NCBI GenBank assembly: GCA_031213475.1
Contig: JARUPZ010000011.1
Span: 6,943,622 to 7,007,621, forward strand
Reading direction: 5' to 3'
DNA length: 64,000 nucleotides
Source: Nereocystis luetkeana
Taxonomy: Eukaryota > Sar > Phaeophyceae > Laminariales > Laminariaceae
Shown: positions 40,821 to 52,330 of the stretch, piece by piece
How the letters are laid out: every line of letters begins with the position of its first letter
Numbering within the stretch: the first letter of the stretch is position 1
Position numbers and translations under genes: made by a program
The notes under the pieces: model-generated
Told to the model about the DNA's origin: nothing
What the model saw: only the letters and a program-made list of their open reading frames with translations
Database searches by the model: none

Positions 40821-42579
40821 GCCCTCTCAGCTGGGAGGTCGGGTGTCGATCCTGATGCCAAAACTCGAGGAGGTTCGACGCGTTGAGATTGCTGCTATTA
40901 ATAGTGCGCATTAATAGAGCACCGTTTGCTTTGCATTGCCATGAAGCGCGCTATTTTTGGAAGGCACGTTTTAAACCAACACTACTACTGTAGACGTAGC
41001 CGTGCTATACATATGTGAAACCCAGCAACAAGCGGCTATGCGTCTCTACAGTCCCATGAACACATTGTGCTCGCCTCGGTCTTTGGCTCCTGGCGTGCGG
41101 TAGAGCTAAACAAGTGTTTCATGACGAAAAATGAGGTGAGAAGAGCAGCTGTACAACTGATGCGGGCGTGTTTAGATGCAGCAGTAGATGTGTGGGGCAA
41201 GCGTGTCTTCGCCTTCCGGTAATCGTCGGCCAATGATAAGTAGACTAGACTACACAAGAACATGCGGTACAGCTTGGTGACGGCATGATGTAAGAAGTTC
41301 CGAAATTTTCTTTTTTGTTTTTGCAAGAAGCCAAAGAGTGTTCGTTTTATAACGACGGATCGATTTTCTTCCATGATGGTTGCATGGTGCTCGTTGATTT
41401 GTTTATCTAGAAGGCGATCGCCTCAGCAACAAACGCGTTTCCGGCATGGTTGTCAGGGAGAGGACGACGGACTCCCCCGTTGTGTCACACATGTTTCACA
41501 GCCGTACAGGGTTGAGATTCCCTCGTGACAGCCCACACTGGCATGCGCCCATCTACCGTCTGCGCATGCGGCAATGCAGCTTTCGGAAATGCGGAGAGAT
41601 AAGTAACGGTTGGCACAACAGCTGCGAAATATCCGCCGCATCCAGCAGGGTAGAACCAGACTGCCTCTCGACTCTGCCTTCGCCACGCTACCTCCAATAC
41701 CAGCGCCCACAACAAACGCAGCTGAGTGGTGTCTATCGCTCAGCGGAAACTGGGAGGCACTTCTCCCGTATTCAGGGACTTTGTTCGTCAAAGGTGGATG
41801 TCGCGCCCTCCCGGTGCGGTTTCTGCTGGCGACACAGCTCTTCAAAATGGAAACTGCCGGCGCAAGAATTTTCCCACGGCACGCGGGTTCCGGCTCACGG
41901 CAAGGACCACACCTTCTACCGCCGTTCCATGTGCGGGCCCGTCGCCAAAGATGGTTTGTTGGATAGAGGCTTTTAATCGTTGTCTGGCTGGCAAGGGGAG
42001 AGGGGTGGCGTGGTTGGGCATATAGAATCTAAAAAAGCACACTTCAGGTTCTTGGGCGAGTTTTTTTTTTCGACAGGAAAAAACATACCAGGTATCGCGT
42101 GCCCACGGTCATGTTTGTTCGAAAACCCAAAAACGTACCTGGTACCTGGGTACGTATCATCCTGCACTCCGAACCAAACGTAGTTGCCCGTGCACTGTTG
42201 TGCACGAGTAACAACCCTGCCCCCCACAGAGCAGGGGAGTCACAGACCTACCGTAAGGAGAGCGTTGGCTTTGCACAGGGGTGCGATCGTTTTTCAGAAT
42301 TCATTTTTTCCAGAAGAACTCTGGAAGGTTGCCAGGTTACCTACCAAAACTGAGGTATGATCGGAAGGATCTGGTAGAGAGAGAGAGCCTTCCGAAAAAT
42401 AACGCTTCAACTTTTTCTACTGTAACAATAAGCACCCCTTTTTACCGTTGGTCGGGAAAACGAGAGGGCTGAAAAAACGTCGCACCTTGTGTGCGGTCTT
42501 AACGCTCTTTCACGTTTTACGGTATATATATCCTTCTCAAGGTAATGTGCAACCTGTAAAGCACGAGTTTGATCCAAGT

Positions 42580-42735
42580 AGAGCATGCAAGCAGCTTGAA
42601 CAAATGAGTTTCGACGAAGTTCTTGACCTCTCAATGAGAGGTGTAAGGTGTCAGTTTAATTTTTTGTATTCTAAACTATTACGGCCCATTCGTATCGGAG
42701 AGTTTTCCCCCAGATTTTCCAAAGTTTGGAAATAA
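42580..42735 (+). pseudogene. short coding-like remnant (QLEQMSFDEVLDL)
   Basis: Frame CKQLEQMSFDEVLDLSMRGV to PIRIGEFSPRFSKVWK before a stop. Shares QL-x2-MSF-x-E-(V/I)-L-x-L with 441-500. Probably the end of an unrecognised repetitive ORF. Confidence 0.3.
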
Positions 42736-43010
42736 TTGGAGATATGTATCAAGATATGGAGGCGTTCTGTCACTACACGTGAATTTCACCAGAAGAAGCA
42801 AAAAAATCAAGTTCGATATATTTCACTTATTTGGAAAATAAAATCAAGAAAATCTGGAAGATTGAAAAATTGCGCAAACACAAAAAAAGGAGATAGTGGG
42901 GAAAAAACTCTCCGACCAGAGTAACCCTGAGAAGAACACCCAGTTTTCTTTCGCCTTTCATGCGATGCTGTTCACTTTCTGTGCTCGTTTTGTTTGTTCG
43001 AGATTTACAG

Positions 43011-43199
43011 GCTGCTTACGAGTGGACGGGAACAACTACGGGTAGATACGTGGAAGAGGTGGACGTCTCAGACGATGATTTGCCCGGCATACCTGTCGAG
43101 GAGGAGTGGCGGCCTTTGCTGAGGTCGACAATGCCGGTGCGCTTCTGCCCGTCGCAAGCGGATACGACGTATGAAACACAAAGAAGGGGGGGGACCTGA
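43011..43199 (+). CDS. candidate exon, unidentified
   Basis: Acceptor TTCGAGATTTACAG, then AAYEWTGTTTGRYVEEVDVS, DDDLPGIPVEEEWRPLL. Acidic and coding-like. A donor may lie at CCG-GTGCGC (43136); otherwise it runs to a stop at 43199. No family recognised. Confidence 0.35.
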   Translation, partial: AAYEWTGTTTGRYVEEVDVSDDDLPGIPVEEEWRPLLRSTMPVRFCPSQADTTYETQRRGGT

Positions 43200-43507
43200 C
43201 GCGATAAACGTCGTGATTTCGCCGTAAGCTCAGTATTGCTACCGGTTTCCGGCGTCTCCTCCGTTGTTTACCAACATATCGAGGTGTGAGTGGTGTGACG
43301 CCCAAACACCAGAATGTGCTACCTTGATTATGTTGCGAACACCTGGTATACCAGAAAGCGGTAGTAACTTCAGACGCGAAAACAGCGCACCTTCATGTAC
43401 TCCCTGACAATTGACGTGTTTGTATCATGCGATGGCATGTCAGCGCTTTCCGTGGATAAGCTCTGCCGCGACACCAACCTTTTCCTTCCCCCCCCCCCCT
43501 CTCACAG

Positions 43508-43641
43508 GCCAGAGCATCGCCGCCGTCAAAGTACGTGCGTATCTCTTCACGCTGGGGGTCCCTACCTGCACGCCCGGCGGCATCATCAACGGACGCCCTT
43601 GGCGAGCGGCCGCGGAAGGAGAGGGGGTGCACTGCTATTAA
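43508..43641 (+). CDS. candidate terminal exon, unidentified
   Basis: C-rich tract and CTCTCACAG precede QSIAAVKVRAYLFTLGVPTC, TPGGIINGRPWRAAAEGEGV, HCY and a stop. It may belong with the 43011 exon, but the phase join is not settled. The opposite strand also gives an open frame. Confidence 0.3.
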
Positions 43642-44087
43642 ACTAAAACATAGATCGTTGGTTTCGAGCATCCGTTTGACACTCTGCAAAGCGCGCAAGG
43701 TACTCACATCTACGAGTACGAACTCACCTTCTTCGCAAGCGGCTCCTTACGTCAAACATCAGGTACTACAGCACTACCAGGTACGCACGTATTACATACA
43801 TACTGAGTACATACATACCAAGTATATACATAAATGCATACCAGGTATACACGTAGATACAGACATACATAAATACTTAACAGGTACATACACACATTAT
43901 TATGATGGTTGTCATCCGACAACGTGTAGTATTGTTTTAAAAAAAGACCAACATACATTCCTGGTACACCGCTACTTATACCACTGCACATATCATGCCT
44001 GGCAACAACAGTACCTGTATCTAAGAACATGGAAAACACGTTTTGATTCTTCCTTCATGTTACTGAGTGTTCTTCTCTGTTTTACAG

Positions 44088-44318
44088 TCGTTGTTGCGTG
44101 TGTACTGCTGTACCTACGGCTTTGGATATCTAAGACAACGTGGGCTAACCGATACGGACGCGTGTGCCTGGTGCTACGAACGCAACGGAAAGCAAAACCC
44201 CTCGCCGCGCCGAGGAATGCCCGTATTTCAAACGACAACGAACCTCGTTTGGTACGTCGCACAAGCATCGCAGTGGCAGCAAAGCTTGAAAGAGAAAAAA
44301 GGACGACAACAAACTTAA
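44088..44318 (+). CDS. candidate terminal exon, unidentified
   Basis: Acceptor TTCTCTGTTTTACAG. Frame SLLRVYCCTYGFGYLRQRGL, TDTDACAWCYERNGKQNPSP to a stop at 44318. A second frame (VACVLLYLRLWISKTTWANR) is equally open, so the choice is uncertain. Confidence 0.25.
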   Translation, partial: SLLRVYCCTYGFGYLRQRGLTDTDACAWCYERNGKQNPSPRRGMPVFQTTTNLVWYVAQASQWQQSLKEKKGRQQT

Positions 44319-44646
44319 GTACTACTACATGTATGTATGCAGGCTTCGGCGGGTGAGCCTCTTGATAGGCGCGTGGTGGAAGCTGCTGTGCACCGAATAA
44401 TCATGCTCCCCTGCCCCCATGCGATAAACACCTGTTGTACGCATGATATAGGTATGTCTGCGTGTGCCCCCGGATGCATGCAAAGCGTAACCGCAGCAAC
44501 AATTTGAGAACCACAAATCACCAAGCAGCCTGCCCACGAGTCGACAACCTGCTGTAATATTACACCGGTATATGTATCGTCAAACGTTTGACCTGCCGCC
44601 GCCTGTTAATTTTCACGCCAGTGCCTATTTGCGTTGAACCCGTCGT

Positions 44647-45488
44647 GTGACATGCCGCCTTCAACACCAGCAGCTGCACGAAGGGCTGTCCACGCCACCA
44701 ACGGCGGCGCGCGTGTGCCGAAGCGGCAGCAAACGTGGCACGACGGAAACGGGCGAACACACCACCCACGAGAATGCAGATTTTCACCGCTGCGCCAGCC
44801 CAACTCGTCCTACCGCTGATGTCGGCGACGCTCCGGAGCCTCCGCCCCTAATCGTGTTCGTCCCCCCCCCCCTATCTCGATGCGCGCGTCGTCGTCCTCC
44901 TCCTCCTCCTCCTCCACCTCCTCCTCCTCCTGATATGGGGGACCTCGCTCCCGGACGACCTGCAGCGTCGTTGTGGACGGCGTTGGGCGAGATTCCGATG
45001 GGGTGGAGCCTTTTCGACGATGACACGCCGGTCAGGAGTGAAGATGGGTGGGCAGCGGGCACCGCGAGAGAGGATCTCATCTCCAGGAACAACAGCGGTG
45101 GGTGGGCAACAGGAACCACAAAAGAAGAGAATGGCATATCCAGAAACAGCGGCGGCGATAGAGGAGGAGGAGCAGCGAAACATGCTCAAGCCGGGGACAA
45201 CGATGAAGACGAGTTTTGGCGAGAACTCGGCATTCAATACTGCGACCAAGAGCCTGACAGCAATGCGAGCTGCCATACCCCCTCCGGTGCCAGCCAAGGT
45301 CGAAGCGAAGGAAAAGGAAGCGTTATTGATAGCGGGGGGCGGGCGGCTTCGGGCAGCAGGAGGTCATCCGCCTCAAACGGCAGAAGGACGCCCTTGCGTG
45401 GAAGGAGTCGCCGGGGCTGGTGGAGGAGGCGGCGCGATCAGTATGCCCCAGCTTGACCAAAACCCCAAATCTCTTCAGGTTTTATTAA
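44647..45488 (+). pseudogene. coding-like region with shifting frames
   Basis: Three plus-strand frames look protein-like in sequence: one with a poly-Pro run and DEDEFWRELGIQYCDQE (to about 45456); one with KTSFGENSAFNTATKSLTAM, PPVPAKVEAKEKEALLIAGG (45120-45345); and one with GQQEVIRLKRQKDALAWKES, PGLVEEAARSV to TAA at 45488. The last two join if one base is altered in the G-rich run at 45340-45355. Either a decayed gene or an indel error at a homopolymer. Family unknown. Confidence 0.35.
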
Positions 45489-45639
45489 TAGTTTCTGTGT
45501 CTTCTATGAATATTAGAAAGAAAAAAAAACTCTATCGTCTGACGACCGCGTTTTTTTCAACGCGATTGCGAAGACCGTACTTTTTGTTTTCCCCTTGATT
45601 TTCTGACCGCGGCCTTTTTTTACCGCCGTTCAAACATCC

Positions 45640-45935
45640 ACGCTCAACATCAGGCCACGGCCACGCGCTCGCGGCGGTGGCTTCACACGTGTCCCCCGCC
45701 GCTTCCGATCAGAGAGCCTCGTCCTTCTGCTCGGTGAGTCCGACGAAAAATCGCACTCCGAGTTTATTCACTTGATGAAAGACCGGAGTCACTTTCCAGG
45801 ACAATCGTTGGAAGATCAATGCTCAACCAAAAGCCGCGCGGCCACGCGCTCGAGGCCGTGGCTCCACCCGCGTCGCCCGCCACTGCCCACAGAGTCTGAT
45901 GGTTGTTTCTGCTCGGTAAGTTCGGTGACTAATCT
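45640..45935 (+). repeat. repeat family D, first tandem pair
   Basis: Two units about 175 bp apart: CCACGGCCACGCGCTCGCGG, TGGCTTCACACGTGTCCCCC, CTGCTCGGTGAGT, then CGCGCGGCCACGCGCTCGAG, GTGGCTCCACCCGCGTCGCC, CTGCTCGGTAAGTTCGGTGA. Confidence 0.8.
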
Positions 45936-46227
45936 CTAAATCCCTTTAGGGTTTGGTTTATGTTCCCTCTATTAATAAAAAAATCCGACATCTTTCAGTG
46001 ATGAAAGAAAAACAGTCTCAAACCCTCCCTCATCTGACCCTTGAGGCTAGGTCTTCCTTTCTTTTTTTTCGCGTACTTTTGCCGGCTTCGTTGCCTTGCC
46101 GTTCAGAGGTGTCGGAGTGGGTTTTGAGGAGCCGCATCTTCGACCCATGTTCTAGCTCGTGGAATCGGGGTCTCCATGAAATTCCCTTAATTCTGCATAT
46201 ACGGCTCATCAGAGTGGGCTAGTGTTA

Positions 46228-46660
46228 TGGTACCGCCTTGAACGAGGTTGAAAGTCCGGTAATTACCTGGGTTGAGGCACTGGGATCGTATTTGTAGTAC
46301 TCGGAAGGCGAAATCTTAGGTGGAAAACCAGGGGTTTTCTGGAGAGGCACGAGATCGGTCTCAGTCTCCGTCGTACACGAAAGGAATAAATCTGCTCTTC
46401 TTCTACCTCTTAGCAAATAACACGCACGTGAGCACCAACGAGTACCGACTTGATAGACAAATAAATGTGATATGAGTGAAGCACTCATGGGCTTTAGATA
46501 TAGATACACGAGAGTAATCCAAAGAATGGATTAACCCGGCGGGTATTCTGTCAGTCGATAATAACGTTCTTTTAGGAATGTTCTCTAGGGCGGATAGCCC
46601 GTTAGACGAGACCAAATGCTCCTGTCCAGGGACACAATGTGTCCCGCCTGCTGATCTTGA
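46228..46660 (+). repeat. repeat family B, copy 2 with internal insertion
   Basis: Matches 40553-40820 to about 46450. About 150 bp of unmatched sequence follows before the shared CTCCTGTCCAGGGA segment resumes at about 46609. Confidence 0.75.
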
Positions 46661-47034
46661 ACATTTCGGCGACCGCTTTGTTTCTACCGTGATTTTCTGA
46701 CTGTAATTTTTCCTTCGGGTTTTTTTTCTGACAGTATTGTTTCGGCCATGATTTTTTCACCATCGAGTCGCCCCACGGTAGGAGTTGCACTCTTCTTTGG
46801 GTCAAAATTTTCTGACCGATTGAGTCCCCTGAGTGTGGAACCAGCAGTTAGGATGAAAAAAATACTGGCGTCTTCGTTTCAGGACTACAGTTAAACTGTT
46901 GCGCATACAAGTGCCGGGGTCGGGTGGCGCGAACAAATTTCTTCCAAGTATTGTGACGGGTGGGATATTGAGCTCCTAACGTGAGGTGTTCAGGAAATTC
47001 TTGTGCACCCCTACAGTGGGATGATGTTTCCGGT

Positions 47035-47380
47035 CGTTGAAATATCCCAGCTCAAGCGAGCCACGGCCACGCGCTCGCGGCGGTAGCTTCACACGTTTCC
47101 CCCGCCGCTTCCCGTCACAAAGTCTCGTTTTTCTTATTGGTGAGTTCGGCGAGAAAAAAGGGCATTCCACGTTTTTTGTTCACTTGTTCAAAGGCCGGAG
47201 TCTCTTCCAACACTACCTGCCGTTGAAATATCGACGTATGCTCGAGTAGGCCACAACCACGCGCTCGCGGGGGTGGCTCCGCCTGTGTCATGCATCGCCG
47301 CCGACAAAGTCTCGTGGTTCTGCACGGTGAATTTGGCTAGAAACCGAACTATCACTTGATCGAAGACTAGACGTCACTAC
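47035..47380 (+). repeat. repeat family D, second tandem pair
   Basis: Units at about 47046 and 47240, same spacing as the first pair. GAAATATC precedes both. Confidence 0.8.
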
Positions 47381-47815
47381 TCGTATTTCAAGACAGTGGG
47401 AAAAAATCAGGAAATCTGGCTTGCTTATTTTACGGAAATCAAATAATCATCACCGTAAAACTTGATTTTTAATGATGATTATATATCATCACACACGATG
47501 ATGGTCATGATCGATAAAATCGATAATAATTGATGTATCTCGAGAATCGGTAGAGAGTTGTTTCGCTTTTGCTGATACACATATATACTGCTCGACGCGA
47601 CGATATAAAAAAAAAGGAAAACAGAGTACGTGGTCGTACTTACACCTACCTTCTTCTGCTGCTGTCTGCTGCTGTGCGTATAAGTGCGCGTATGGATATA
47701 TTTAATACGTCGAGTAAAAGGCGAACGTTGCGCGTATCACAGCATTTCAATATCGGATGATGACGGTGAGCTGCCGAAAACTCACAACCGACAGACAACG
47801 CAGGCGACCTCGTCC

Positions 47816-47924
47816 TATTACGGGGGACCCTATTAAATAGGACCAAATATTGTTGGTAAATATAGCGATTTATATAGGGTTTTGTGTGCATCGCAGGCCC
47901 TATTTAGTATGGTCCCCCGCAATA
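47816..47924. mobile_element. MITE family 1, copy 6
   Basis: TA-TTACGGGGGACCCTATTAAA at left, TAGTATGGTCCCCCGCAA-TA at right. Well preserved. Confidence 0.88.
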
Positions 47925-48439
47925 GTGCTTGGCCCGCCCCGCAGCTACCTCACGTAGCTCGTGTCGTACTGTGGTCGGTCGTCTAGGTGACTTCGACACG
48001 AATTAACTTGTTGCTCGATGCGACGATGAAAAAAACTGTCGTCTTAAATTTGATCATCATTCAAGCGCTTTTTTTTGTGAAAAGGGGGACACACACACAC
48101 GTCACGTACCGCCTGATTATTTCACTTTTTTTTGCCTCAAGTGTTTGGCGGCGCCTTATTTCGTACCAGGTACCAGGTACTGCTGCTGCTGTATTGCATA
48201 CGCATACATACATGGTGCCACGCTGGCCGGGTATATAAGCTCCAATTTATGTTCAAACAGCCTCTGGTACAGCTGCTGCACGTAGGTCGAGTACCATGTG
48301 CACCCGGTACCTGGTACCACCCTCGCCGGGTATATATGCTCCAATTGATGTTCATATAGCCTGGTGGAGCCACACTCTGGACAATGAGCCACACTCTGGA
48401 CAATGGACACAACAACAATGATCTATTGCTTCAACAACA

Positions 48440-48900
48440 ATAGACCAGGGGGGGGAATCTATCGATGTATATTGTCTGCGACAACATATCGTGGAAGGTA
48501 TATATATATCGATAGATATTTGTCGGCGTCAATAGACTGGTGATACCGTCGATCGTTACACATTGTCGAACACAATAGATGGTGAACCGCGTCCATCGAT
48601 GGCCATTGTGCGGGCCCCAATAGATTGAGCGAGATGCCTATCGATGGCAATTAATTGCCGGCCACGATAGATTGTGCGAGAGCCATTGCTGGCCACAGTA
48701 GATCGTGCGAGATATCTATCGATAGCCATTGCTGGCCACAGTAGATCGTGCGAGAGGTCTATCGACGGTCATTGCCGGCCACAATAGATTATGCGGTATG
48801 TCTATCGATGGCCATGGCCGACAACTACAGATTGTACAAGCTATCCATCGACAGCCATCTCGCGATATACGCGAGTCAATCGTCGATTTTGGAAGCTCGT
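48440..48900. repeat. ATCGAT minisatellite, block 1
   Basis: About ten degenerate 43-bp units of the form CTATCGATAGCCATTGCTGG, CCACAGTAGATCGTGCGAGA. Confidence 0.85.
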
Positions 48901-49900
48901 CCACAAAAAATCTGTTGTGGATGGCGATGGTTACTGTTGTTGTTGGACACAATCGCATACCCGATTTTTCCCAATAATAATTGTTTTTTTTTCCGATGAC
49001 AGTGATATTTTTTTCTATCTTCTCTTTCGGAACACAACAAGTTGCCAAATATGTATCAGGTATATCGTGTTCTGTATGTTTGTGGTAATGTGGGCCAACG
49101 CCATCATGTGGTGGAGACCATACGCTCTCACGCTCATTTAAAGAATACATCACAAGCTGAGAGTTGGCACGGAAGGGAGGTAGACTTGGTGCATGGGTTT
49201 CCTTTTGCTTCCGAGGTTTTCTTCTTTCGGGAAAGTTATGAGTGATCCATGTTGAAGATCATGCTGCATATTGTCGGATGGCAAGAGAAATAATAATAAT
49301 TATATATATATAGATGTCGCTAGGAACTCGCGCACCAGGATATTGGTAACTGTCGTCAACTTGTGTGCGCTGATAGTTTCGGAAATTGGTTCGATTTAAT
49401 ACCCATATTTGTCCTATATTAACTCCACTTTGAATAAAACGTGGAGACCATTCAACTAAAACCACACTATCTATCTATGCGGAAAAATCTCATCTTTCCA
49501 TTTCTCGTATTGAGTTTTTTGTCCCAAACTGAAACCAAGTAAGAGATATTTATTTTTTCGGATGCTGATTGTTTTCATTTCCGTTTTATATTTTCGGAAA
49601 TAAATTCGCTTTAGTACCCTTACGCTGTCTTATATTAACTGCACAAAATAACAATATTAACTGCACTTTCAAAAATGCTCTGGGTATTGAAAATAGAACC
49701 ATCTTGACAAGAAAAATATCAGCTTTCCGTTTCTCAACTCGAGCTTTTTCGTCCCGTACTGAAATCAAGTAAGCCAGTTTTTTTTTCATATTATGCCGAT
49801 CAACTTTACAAGAAAGTCCTCAGCTTTTCGTTTCTTAACTCGAGTTTTTACGTGCCTCGAATGAAGTAAGTCATATTCTTCATATTTTCAGAGCCCGGCC
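48901..49900. other. AT-rich unique spacer inside the minisatellite region
   Basis: No gene. Two similar AT-rich segments around 49505-49640 and 49720-49860 (TCTCAACTCGAG / TCTTAACTCGAG, GTCCCGTACTGAAATCAAGT) suggest a diverged local duplication. Confidence 0.4.
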
Positions 49901-49909
49901 CGCAAGCTG

Positions 49910-50500
49910 TTGGGGGTGGCGATGGCTATTGTTGGACACAACCACGTCCCTGTTGTTGGCGGCAATAGAAGCTTCGGCGGTCGTCAAGAATGGCCATCGA
50001 CATGCATCATTCCACGGTATACAATAGGTTTGGTTGGCCAACAGTCTATTGCGAAATCACGCCCAACAGTCTACGGTGGGTGGTGATGTCAATTGATGGA
50101 TACACTTGTGTGTATGTTGTTGTGGCGGCAATATCCATCGATAGGCAAACGTTTTGGTCTATTGTTCAAACAATATCTATCGCGGTTGCGTTCCCAACAT
50201 ATTTTGTTCAGGACAATGGCCATTTATGAACAACCTTGTGACTCCATTGTCAGGGCAAAGGCATACTGTGTCCATTGCCGAAAACATATTGTTCCCCGAC
50301 AAATCTATCGATATCCAGCGTTGCCAGTCTAATGTCGTTAACAACATATACCTATCGACGATCAGCGTTGCCAGTCCATTGGAGTTCAAAGTGTCTATCG
50401 ATAAACAGTGCTGCTAGTCTATTGTGGTTCACAATGTCTATCGTGAGCCAGCGTTGCCAGTATGTTGTCGTTAACAATATCCATTGATACGCGCTCGTTT
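49910..50500. repeat. ATCGAT minisatellite, block 2 (mostly opposite orientation)
   Basis: Units read TGTCTATCGATAAACAGTGC, TGCCAGTCTATTGTGGTTCA: the same words (CTATCGAT, CTATTGTGG) in mainly inverse order. More diverged than block 1. Confidence 0.7.
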
Positions 50501-50859
50501 TCGGGGCTTTTCTGTAGCGGCAATGTTCTATTTCATTTTTATTGTCCAGGTCATATATATGCTCATTACAACGTCATATATCCCAAGGAATCGCTATTAA
50601 TAACACCGAGTACCAGCCACAACAACACAGCCGACAATGCAACACACTTAACCCCCATGATGCCCACTGCCTTGTTGAGACACACAACGTTGCCGCCAGC
50701 CCTCCTTCACGCTATGCCATGCACCCACATTACTGCTCATCACCATACACCATGCACTCATTCCATACTAACTGGTGGTGATCACAAAATGAACTTCTGA
50801 CTTTGCTGCGGCACACAATACTGCAGTGCTTAATGAATCAGCAGAGTACATCGTAGGTG

Positions 50860-51320
50860 TACAAATAGCAGGGTGATGGCGTCCATCGATAGACATTATC
50901 CACCACTATATATTATCATTGATGTCCATCGATAGCAATTGCCGGTGCCACAATGTAATAGAAATGTATCCATCGACAGCCATTGCTGGTCACAATAGAT
51001 TCAGAAACATACATACATGTCGATAGCCATTGTCGTCACAATATATTCAGAAAAAACATCTATCGATAGCCATTGCCGGCCACAATAGATCAAGAAATAA
51101 TTTCTTCGAAAGCCACTGTCGACCGCAAAAGATTCTGCAAGCTATGTATCCGTCGATAGCCATTGTCGGGGACAATAGCTTCCAACCCAGCACACTCCTG
51201 CCTGAACAATATGTTGGGGATGTAACCTATCGATAGACATTATCGACGACAATGGATCGAGGAACGTGCCAATGGATAGACTTTGCCGACGACAATAGAC
51301 CCGTCCATCGCACCATATTC
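50860..51320. repeat. ATCGAT minisatellite, block 3
   Basis: TCCATCGATAGACATTATCC, ATCGATAGCCATTGCCGGCC, ACAATAGATCAAGAAAT. Same orientation as block 1. Confidence 0.8.
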
Positions 51321-51492
51321 TATTATTATTGCTATTGCAGGGGGCATTGTCTATTGCCCAGGGTGTGGCCGTCGACTACTTGAGCGTTTGATACGCACGT
51401 ACTTGTATTATGAGTGAGTGTAACATGCATACCTCGTATATACCTGGAATGGATATACTATATATGCGACTGCGGGGAGGAGGGGTAACAGG

Positions 51493-51722
51493 AGGAGTAC
51501 AAGGGAAGTCGCGGTGTGGACGAAAGTAGGAAGAAGATGGCAGGCAGGGTATAGCAAGGCACCAGGCCGACTACAGCAGAGCAGCAGTAAGTAGAACATG
51601 CCCATGCTACTCGTGGAGAACTACAAGGGAAACCGCGGTCGACGAAAGTAGGAAGGAGATGGCAGACAGGGTATAGCAAGGCACCAGGCAGACTAGCAAG
51701 TAAGTGGGAATTGTCTATGCTA
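51493..51722 (+). repeat. roughly 115-bp tandem duplication
   Basis: ACAAGGGAAGTCGCGGTGTG, GGCAGGCAGGGTATAGCAAG, GCACCAGGCCGACTA is repeated with minor changes from 51620. Confidence 0.9.
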
Positions 51723-52171
51723 CTCGGGCCGTCAACTGGCGCAACTGGTTCGAACGTGTTTTCTCTCTGATTGTCTTCTTTTTACTGGGCTGTGTGGCGC
51801 TACCTTCGTGATTTTTTCCCCCCCATTTTTTTTTTCTAATTAATGTTGGTCAATATTTTTTTTTAGGCGTTTTCCTTTCTACTACGTTATAGTTTTTTTT
51901 GTCGATTCTTGACGTTTTTCGTCGAATTCGTCCAGTTAGTTGTGGTATTTTTCTCACTCATTCGTGAGGTAGTTGATCGGAAATTGATTCTGCGCTTGAC
52001 TATTGGTATGATTATAATATCATACTTGTTGTATTCATGAACGCGGTTTCTGTTCATAATTTCATTATAAGGTATTCAAAAGCAAGACATTATTAGATGT
52101 TTTACCAGAAAAATATGTAGCATGGCAGAAAACGTCATCTATCTATAAGTTGGGTTTGATGTACCTGATAA

Positions 52172-52330
52172 CTTTTTTTTTTTTTTAATCCTCCGGCGGA
52201 TTGGTAAAAACAAAGCTTAAACTCACCACACTTCCACGTTCCAATTTCGTGTCGTGACACGTGTGTCAATTTAACCTATACCTGGTAGCTCCCGTTGCAA
52301 CGTCAGCACTGACAGGCTGCTGTTGCTACT
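52172..52330 (+). repeat. repeat family C, second long copy
   Basis: T14 run, CCTCCGGCGGATTGGTAAAA, CTTCCACGTTCCAATTTCGT, then CAATTTAACC-TATACCTGGTA-GCTCCC. The 35.8-kb copy has CAATTGAACC-CGTC-GCTCCC. Confidence 0.75.

Larger units (their letters stand above)
39824..43010. other. downstream of the rhodanese gene, no gene assigned
   Basis: One copy of repeat B (40553-40820), several TACC(A/T)GGTA and TATTAATA words. Overlapping open frames at 41446-41976 look partly coding in two plus-strand frames (AQQLRNIRRIQQGRTRLPLD) but no unique exon can be chosen. Confidence 0.35.
45600..48430. other. repeat-rich, no gene recognised
   Basis: Holds four copies of repeat D, one copy of repeat B and MITE copy 6. 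An AT-rich stretch at 47440-47540 contains several GATGAT/ATCGAT words. Confidence 0.45.

Noticed and set aside
48440..51320. CRISPR-like array
   Set aside because: Units are degenerate, spacers are not unique, and orientation changes; the context is eukaryotic.
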